From positions 1-9,606 of the forward strand of contig CAYZYO010000092.1 of assembly GCA_964482585.1 (NCBI GenBank): DNA of 9,606 nucleotides, in the 5' to 3' direction. The notes beneath the pieces are model-generated. The model saw only the letters and a list, made by a program, of their open reading frames with translations, was not told the origin of the DNA and did not search any database. The position numbers and the translations under genes were made by a program. Shown here piece by piece: positions 6,365-9,606 of the stretch. How positions within the stretch are numbered: the stretch's first letter is position 1; each line of letters opens with the position of its first letter. Origin of the DNA: CAYZYO01 sp964482585. Its GTDB lineage: Bacteria > Bacillota > Syntrophomonadia > Syntrophomonadales > Syntrophomonadaceae.

Positions 6365-7135
6365 TTGGTTGATTATCATATCCATGTTGTAGCCCATGGA
6401 GAATATAGGTATGAGTACTGGTGGTTATACAGGTTTTTACAGAATGCCCGGGCTAAAAATATTAAAGAGGTAGGTTTTTCAGAACATGACGAATATGCCT
6501 CAATGATAGACAGTCAGATTATTCAAAAGGTGCAAAATGAATTTCAGGATATTAAAGTAAGGTTAGGTTTAGAAGTTGATTATATCCCGGGAAGAGAAGA
6601 AAAAATAAAAGAGATTATTGCTTCCAAAGCGTTTGATTATGTTATTGGTTCAGTTCATTTTATAGATGGCTGGGGATTTGATCATCCTGATTTTAAAGAG
6701 AGATTTGATGAGAAAGATATTGACGATATCTATGAAGCCTATTTTAGCCTGGTTTGTGAGGCGGTAAAATCTGACTTGTTCGATATAGTAGGACATATTG
6801 ATTTAATTAAGGTGTGGGGACACCGGCCAAGAAGAAAAAGTACCCTCTATTACATAGAACCCCTGTTAAAAAGGATTAAAGAATCGGGAATGGTAATAGA
6901 AATTAATAGTAGTGGTATGAGAAAACCGGTTAAAGAGTTATATCCGGCAAAAGATATCCTGCAAATGATAAAGGCTATGAATATTCCTATTACCCTCAGT
7001 TCAGATGCCCATCATCCGGATCAACTGGGGTTTAATTATGACCAGGTTGTTTCAATATTACACCAAATAGGCTTTAAATATCTTACTACATTTAATAAAA
7101 GAAAAAAAATACTTATGCCTTTAAGAATTTGCTAA
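6365..7135 (+). CDS. PHP-domain phosphoesterase, histidinol-phosphatase type
   Basis: PHP-domain proteins of this type hydrolyse phosphomonoesters using a trinuclear metal site; many are annotated as histidinol-phosphatase (histidine synthesis). The frame is open further upstream, to an ATG-less TTG-type start near 6293, but the TTG at 6365 is chosen: AGGGAG at 6351-6356 is eight bases before it, and the protein then begins MVDYHIH, the standard PHP opening. That gives 256 residues, the usual length. Likely metal ligands are His5 and His7 (DYHIH), His41 (FSEHDE), Glu70 (GLEVDY), His98 (GSVHF), His144 (VGHIDL), and Asp214 and His216 (SSDAHHPDQLG). EINSSGMRKP (179-188) is also typical. There are no other his genes in view, so the physiological substrate is uncertain. 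The cation exchanger gene starts 44 bases downstream, suggesting a two-gene operon. Confidence 0.85.
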   Translation: MVDYHIHVVAHGEYRYEYWWLYRFLQNARAKNIKEVGFSEHDEYASMIDSQIIQKVQNEFQDIKVRLGLEVDYIPGREEKIKEIIASKAFDYVIGSVHFIDGWGFDHPDFKERFDEKDIDDIYEAYFSLVCEAVKSDLFDIVGHIDLIKVWGHRPRRKSTLYYIEPLLKRIKESGMVIEINSSGMRKPVKELYPAKDILQMIKAMNIPITLSSDAHHPDQLGFNYDQVVSILHQIGFKYLTTFNKRKKILMPLRIC

Positions 7136-7179
7136 TAAATATTTAAGAGCAGGTTTTTACATTGAAGGGAGAAGATGTA

Positions 7180-8190
7180 GTGAGTGGTATTGCTTTGCTA
7201 ATAATCAGCCTGGGAATAATACTATTGGGAGCAGAGTTTTTTGTTAATGGGGTTGAATGGTTAGGATATAAGTTAAATCTTTCAGAAGGTGCAGTTGGCA
7301 GTGTTCTTGCTGCAGTTGGAACAGCTCTGCCTGAGACTCTAATTCCGCTTATAGCTATTATTTTTAGTCATGGAAAATTAGGTCATGAAATAGGAATTGG
7401 GGCTATACTAGGTGCTCCTCTAATGCTGTCCACTTTGGCCATGTTTGTAACTGGAATAGCTGTGCTATTATTTCACAAAAAAAGGAATAATGGAACTAAA
7501 GTAACTGCAGATTATTCTACAATGGCCAGGGATTTAGGTTTTTTTATCTTTATTTATTCTGCTGCCATTTTAACCGGTCTTATTCCTCCCGAAAATAGAA
7601 ATCTGCAGCTTATAATTGCAGGTTTAATGGTGTTTTCTTACTTTTGGTATGTTTTCGTAATGATTAATGAAGAGCGAGATATAGAATCAGACCATGAATT
7701 ACCGAAATTCTATTTGTGTAGAAGGAGCAAAAACCCCTCTCTTAGATTGGTTTTATTTCAAGTTATTATAGCTCTTGGATTCATAATATTTGGAGCTAAT
7801 TTATTTGTTGATTCAGTAAAAGAAGTAGCAGTTATCTATGCGGTACCCGCTTTTGTTTTAGCTATTATAATAACCCCTATTGCCACAGAACTGCCAGAAA
7901 AATTTAATAGCATTATCTGGATTTCAAGGGAAAAGGATACCCTGGCACTGGGAAATATAACTGGAGCTATGGTATTCCAAAGTTCGTTAATACCTGCTAT
8001 AGGAATATTCTTAACTGATTGGCAGCTTTCCCAGGGTGCTCTGGTTGCGGCAGTATTGGCTTTAATGTCTGCTGCTATATTGTATATTGAACTAAAGAAG
8101 AAAAAGCACATTAATGTATCCACATTGTTAATTGCCGGGGTTTTCTATGGAATATTTATAGCAGCGGTTTTTAAAGGAATAATTACCTGA
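7180..8190 (+). CDS. Sodium/calcium exchanger (CaCA) family membrane protein
   Basis: CaCA antiporters move Ca2+ or other cations against Na+ or H+ through two inverted alpha repeats in the inner membrane. This 336-residue protein has about ten hydrophobic segments in two halves separated by a charged loop (about 163-188). Alpha-1 is GSVLAAVGTALPETLIP (40-56), and alpha-2 is AIIITPIATELPEKFNS (228-244) followed by GNITGAMVFQSS (258-269). The transport glutamates Glu52 and Glu240 are kept. The GNxxGSNIxN element is degenerate: in alpha-1 it reads GAILGAP (74-80) with no asparagine, while alpha-2 keeps GN. The ion specificity may therefore differ from the YrbG type. The GTG at 7180 is chosen because AAGGGAG (7166-7171) lies eight bases before it; the in-frame TTG at 7162 would overlap that site. 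It is probably cotranscribed with the PHP gene. Confidence 0.85.
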   Translation: MSGIALLIISLGIILLGAEFFVNGVEWLGYKLNLSEGAVGSVLAAVGTALPETLIPLIAIIFSHGKLGHEIGIGAILGAPLMLSTLAMFVTGIAVLLFHKKRNNGTKVTADYSTMARDLGFFIFIYSAAILTGLIPPENRNLQLIIAGLMVFSYFWYVFVMINEERDIESDHELPKFYLCRRSKNPSLRLVLFQVIIALGFIIFGANLFVDSVKEVAVIYAVPAFVLAIIITPIATELPEKFNSIIWISREKDTLALGNITGAMVFQSSLIPAIGIFLTDWQLSQGALVAAVLALMSAAILYIELKKKKHINVSTLLIAGVFYGIFIAAVFKGIIT

Positions 8191-8240
8191 TATTGGGACT
8201 GGTTTTTAGTATGAATGCCTTATAACTACGTGCTGGGAGT

Positions 8241-8495
8241 TCATGGTTCTTTATCAGTTGGGTAGTATTTTTTTGATTTTTTCCTGGATTTTTGATCATA
8301 GAGATCATAGGCCCTTTTCCACCTGGTTTTCTCGTCTGTTCTTTTAACCTGAAGATATTCCTTTAGCTTAGCATGCCTTTCACGGGCATTTTTTTCTGCT
8401 ATTATTGTTGCGACATATAGACTTACGTAGAGACTGCCTTTGAGTAAAAAATATATAAAAGTATACATTAGGAACTGCCTTTGTAAATCAGTCAC
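8241..8495 (-). CDS. Small membrane-anchored basic protein, copy A of duplicated cassette
   Basis: I do not recognise this 84-residue family. After MTDLQ it has one long hydrophobic stretch (about residues 8-33, interrupted by Lys19) and then a highly charged helix with ARERHAKLK, KRT and RWK.A.DLY, ending in a lysine-rich tail. A single membrane helix with a basic cytosolic tail is likely. Roughly 70% of the first 69 residues are identical to the copy at 8936-9181. The GTG at 8495 is preferred over the TTG at 8504: AGGAG lies nine bases upstream, and this start aligns with the MTELQ start of the paralogue. The tiny gene at 8549-8647 lies 53 bases upstream and is presumably cotranscribed. No clear terminator is seen downstream, where it converges on the exchanger gene. 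Confidence 0.75.
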   Translation of the reverse strand: MTDLQRQFLMYTFIYFLLKGSLYVSLYVATIIAEKNARERHAKLKEYLQVKRTDEKTRWKRAYDLYDQKSRKKSKKYYPTDKEP

Positions 8496-8548
8496 AACCC
8501 TCAACTCCTGATAATTAAAGAATTAATAATCGTATATGGTTAACTTAT

Positions 8549-8647
8549 TTAAAGATCGAGGTAGATTCTTTTAAAAACGTATAAAATACTAATGGTGCCG
8601 CTGATAAGACTAATTGCTATTGCTAGAGCTGTGAATAATGCGACCAT
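8549..8647 (-). CDS. 32-residue single-helix membrane peptide, copy A
   Basis: This very short gene is supported by an AGGAGGGAG ribosome binding site (complement of 8653-8661) five bases before the ATG, and by a paralogue at 9221-9325 with the same position, similar ribosome binding site and 21 of 32 identical residues. The peptide is almost entirely one membrane helix (ALAIAISLISGTISILYVF, residues 7-25) followed by the conserved KRIYLD end. It resembles in shape the small subunits of membrane complexes (such as CydX or KdpF), but there is no sequence match I can claim. It probably partners the 84-residue membrane protein encoded 53 bases downstream. Confidence 0.7.
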   Translation of the reverse strand: MVALFTALAIAISLISGTISILYVFKRIYLDL

Positions 8648-8661
8648 AAAAACTCCCTCCT

Positions 8662-8834
8662 GGTTAGCCTAATAATTATTATTTACCAAAGATCAAAAAA
8701 AAACAGTCAGCCAAACTTTAAATTACAACAAATCTCGACAAAAAGCAATGTTTATATATGGAATATTAAGGATATATTTAATAGATACATAAATATAGTT
8801 ATTACCCATGATCTATAAAAGCGAAAATATTGGC
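8662..8834 (-). promoter_or_regulatory. Upstream region of cassette A
   Basis: AT-rich region between the terminator of cassette B and the first gene of cassette A. A candidate promoter on the minus strand is TTTATA (complement of 8814-8819), 16 bases, TATATT (complement of 8792-8797), giving a leader of about 138 bases. The call is weak because similar AT-rich hexamers are common here. An AGTCAG followed by a CAAACTT-like run (8705-8718) recurs upstream of cassette B (9458-9479). Confidence 0.3.
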
Positions 8835-8861
8835 AAAAAAAGGACCTGGATTTTATCCAGG
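8835..8861 (-). terminator. Intrinsic terminator between the two cassettes
   Basis: On the minus strand the stem CCTGGAT/ATCCAGG (complement of 8855-8861 and 8845-8851) has an AAA loop and is followed by TCC and then seven T residues (complement of 8835-8841). It lies 75 bases after the stop codon of the copy-B membrane protein and shows that the two cassettes are separate transcription units. Confidence 0.75.
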
Positions 8862-8935
8862 CAAGTTTTGTATATAAGATTATTGAATTTTAAGAGAAAG
8901 ATAAACGGGTTAAGAATTTAAACTTTATAAGTTAA

Positions 8936-9181
8936 TTAACTTACTTTTTTTAATTCCAGAGAAGTGGTATTGTATTTTCGATTATAAAGGTCGTGGGCAA
9001 CTTTCCATCTGGCATTTTCGGCCGTTCTTTTTTTATGCAGGTATACCTTTAGTTTGGCGTGTCTTTCGCGGGCACGCTTCTCAGCCATAACTGTAGCGAC
9101 ATACAAACATACATAGAGGCCACCTTTTATTAGGAAATAAACAAATGTGTAAAATAAAAACACTTTTTGCAATTCTGTCAT
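8936..9181 (-). CDS. Small membrane-anchored basic protein, copy B of duplicated cassette
   Basis: An unrecognised 81-residue protein, paralogous to the one at 8241-8495. It has MTELQ, a hydrophobic stretch (about residues 8-33, with Lys19 embedded), then the charged ARERHAKLK.YL..KRT segment and RWKVAHDLYNRK. The C-terminal tails of the two copies diverge completely (NTTSLELKKVS here), which points to a functional core ending near residue 70. The ATG at 9181 follows GGAGG by nine bases; the upstream in-frame TTG at 9187 is less likely. The tiny copy-B gene ends 39 bases upstream. The terminator at 8835-8861 closes the unit. Duplication followed by divergence with motif retention suggests that both copies are under selection. 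Confidence 0.75.
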   Translation of the reverse strand: MTELQKVFLFYTFVYFLIKGGLYVCLYVATVMAEKRARERHAKLKVYLHKKRTAENARWKVAHDLYNRKYNTTSLELKKVS

Positions 9182-9220
9182 AAGCAAACCCCTCCTTCAG
9201 ATTTAATCAACAAAATCTTA

Positions 9221-9325
9221 TTAGGTTTCAGCATCAAGATAAATCTTAGTAAAAACATAGAGAGTGCTAATTATTCCACTAACAAGAGCTATTCCAATAG
9301 CTAGAGCAGCAATCAACCCTACCAT
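9221..9325 (-). CDS. 34-residue single-helix membrane peptide, copy B
   Basis: Supported by AGGAGGGGA (complement of 9331-9339) five bases before the ATG and by the paralogue at 8549-8647. The peptide is a single hydrophobic helix (ALAIGIALVSGIISTLYVF, residues 7-25) with conserved SG in the middle and a TKIYLD end, plus an AET extension absent from copy A. Substitutions between the copies are conservative (I/V, A/G, K/R), which argues for translation and selection. Its function is unknown; the fixed order with the membrane-anchored protein downstream suggests that the pair acts together in the membrane. Confidence 0.72.
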   Translation of the reverse strand: MVGLIAALAIGIALVSGIISTLYVFTKIYLDAET

Positions 9326-9382
9326 AGAATTCCCCTCCTAAACACATTCACCTATCACAACATAACACATAAGCAAAACAAC

Positions 9383-9438
9383 AACATCACATCTTATGAT
9401 CATATTAAAATAATAACATCACATATTAATATATTCAA
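9383..9438 (-). promoter_or_regulatory. Promoter of cassette B with operator-like repeats
   Basis: On the minus strand TTGAAT (complement of 9433-9438), 17 bases, and TATTAT (complement of 9410-9415) make a good promoter, placing the transcription start near 9403. The 10-base direct repeat ATGTGATGTT occurs at the complements of 9415-9424 (beside the -10) and 9383-9392 (just after the start), 32 bases apart, about three helical turns. The perfect palindrome TATGATCATA (9395-9404) lies between them, over the start. This arrangement would suit a repressor, but none is identified. Confidence 0.5.
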
Positions 9439-9510
9439 TTTAGAAATCTTGTGAAATAGTCAGTTTTTGGGCAAAACTTAAGTATATTTTTAAAATAAGA
9501 CCAAATATCA

Positions 9511-9552
9511 GAAAATAAAAAATAACCCGGATTTTTTATCCGGGTTATTTTT
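9511..9552. terminator. Strong bidirectional terminator
   Basis: A perfect 12-bp stem (9521-9532 with 9538-9549) has a five-T loop, with a T-run on the plus side (about 9548-9552) and an A-rich run on the left (about 9511-9522) that is a T-run when read on the minus strand. It lies 10 bases after the stop codon of the partial gene at the window end and most likely terminates that minus-strand gene. Confidence 0.85.
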
Positions 9553-9561
9553 ATCTAAAAT

Positions 9562-9606
9562 TTAGCCTTCGGTATCAGGTTTACTTTCTTCAGCTCTTAT
9601 TTGCCT
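9562..9606 (-). CDS. C-terminal end of a minus-strand gene (partial)
   Basis: The frame is open from the window edge to a TAA (complement of 9562-9564), giving the last 14 residues RQIRAEESKPDTEG. It is hydrophilic and acidic, as C-terminal tails often are, and is followed at once by a strong terminator, which is the main reason to believe it. Fourteen codons are too few to name the protein, and the open frame could be chance. Confidence 0.45.
   Translation of the reverse strand, partial: RQIRAEESKPDTEG

Noticed and set aside
7836..8123. Minus-strand open frame of 95 codons
   Set aside because: Antisense to the second alpha repeat of the exchanger, which is clearly the real product.
1..9606. 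CRISPR array, tRNA, rRNA, transposase or phage integrase
   Set aside because: No repeat-spacer periodicity, no tRNA-like cloverleaf, and no transposase or integrase motifs in either strand; the right-end duplication is a gene cassette, not an insertion sequence.

Overview
The window looks like chromosome from a low-GC, endospore-lineage anaerobe (Firmicutes, class Clostridia). Evidence: AT-rich intergenic DNA, strong AGGAGG-type ribosome binding sites, frequent GTG and TTG starts, an A-type RNase P RNA, and a set of anaerobe-type genes (a RACo/DUF4445 corrinoid-protein activase, cobyric acid synthase, a PEP hydrolase-like TIM barrel, DUF1015). A syntrophic or acetogenic clostridial relative such as Syntrophomonadales or Peptococcaceae is a guess, not a demonstrated assignment.

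Layout, left to right. (1) 1-514 (+): 3' part of a PEP hydrolase-like TIM-barrel gene. (2) 515-881: gene-free, with a foldable RNA segment and an intrinsic terminator. (3) 882-1727 (+): a cobyric acid synthase that lacks its glutaminase domain. (4) 1760-2174 (-): rnpB, convergent with cobQ, with a good promoter at 2209-2237. (5) 2428-2757 (+): an unrecognised three-helix membrane protein with its own terminator. (6) 2890-4722 (+): a [2Fe-2S]/ASKHA corrinoid activation protein. (7) 4757-4800: a perfect 21-bp-arm palindrome between convergent genes. (8) 4877-6184 (-): DUF1015 protein. (9) 6365-7135 and 7180-8190 (+): PHP-domain phosphoesterase followed by a CaCA-type cation exchanger, probably one operon. 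(10) 8241-9325 (-): two tandem copies of a two-gene cassette, each a 32-34 aa single-helix peptide followed by an 81-84 aa membrane-anchored basic protein. The two tiny genes are very short and would be missed by normal gene calling. (11) 9521-9606: a strong hairpin terminator and the last codons of a minus-strand gene running off the window.

How it fits together. CobQ and the RACo-like protein share a corrinoid theme (cofactor synthesis and reductive reactivation of a corrinoid protein), but they are separated by rnpB and a membrane-protein gene and are not one operon. The rest is a mix of single genes. The most novel element is the duplicated small-membrane-protein cassette at the right end: both proteins are conserved between copies, each gene has its own strong ribosome binding site, and each cassette has its own upstream region, with a terminator between the copies. 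Its function cannot be read from the sequence.
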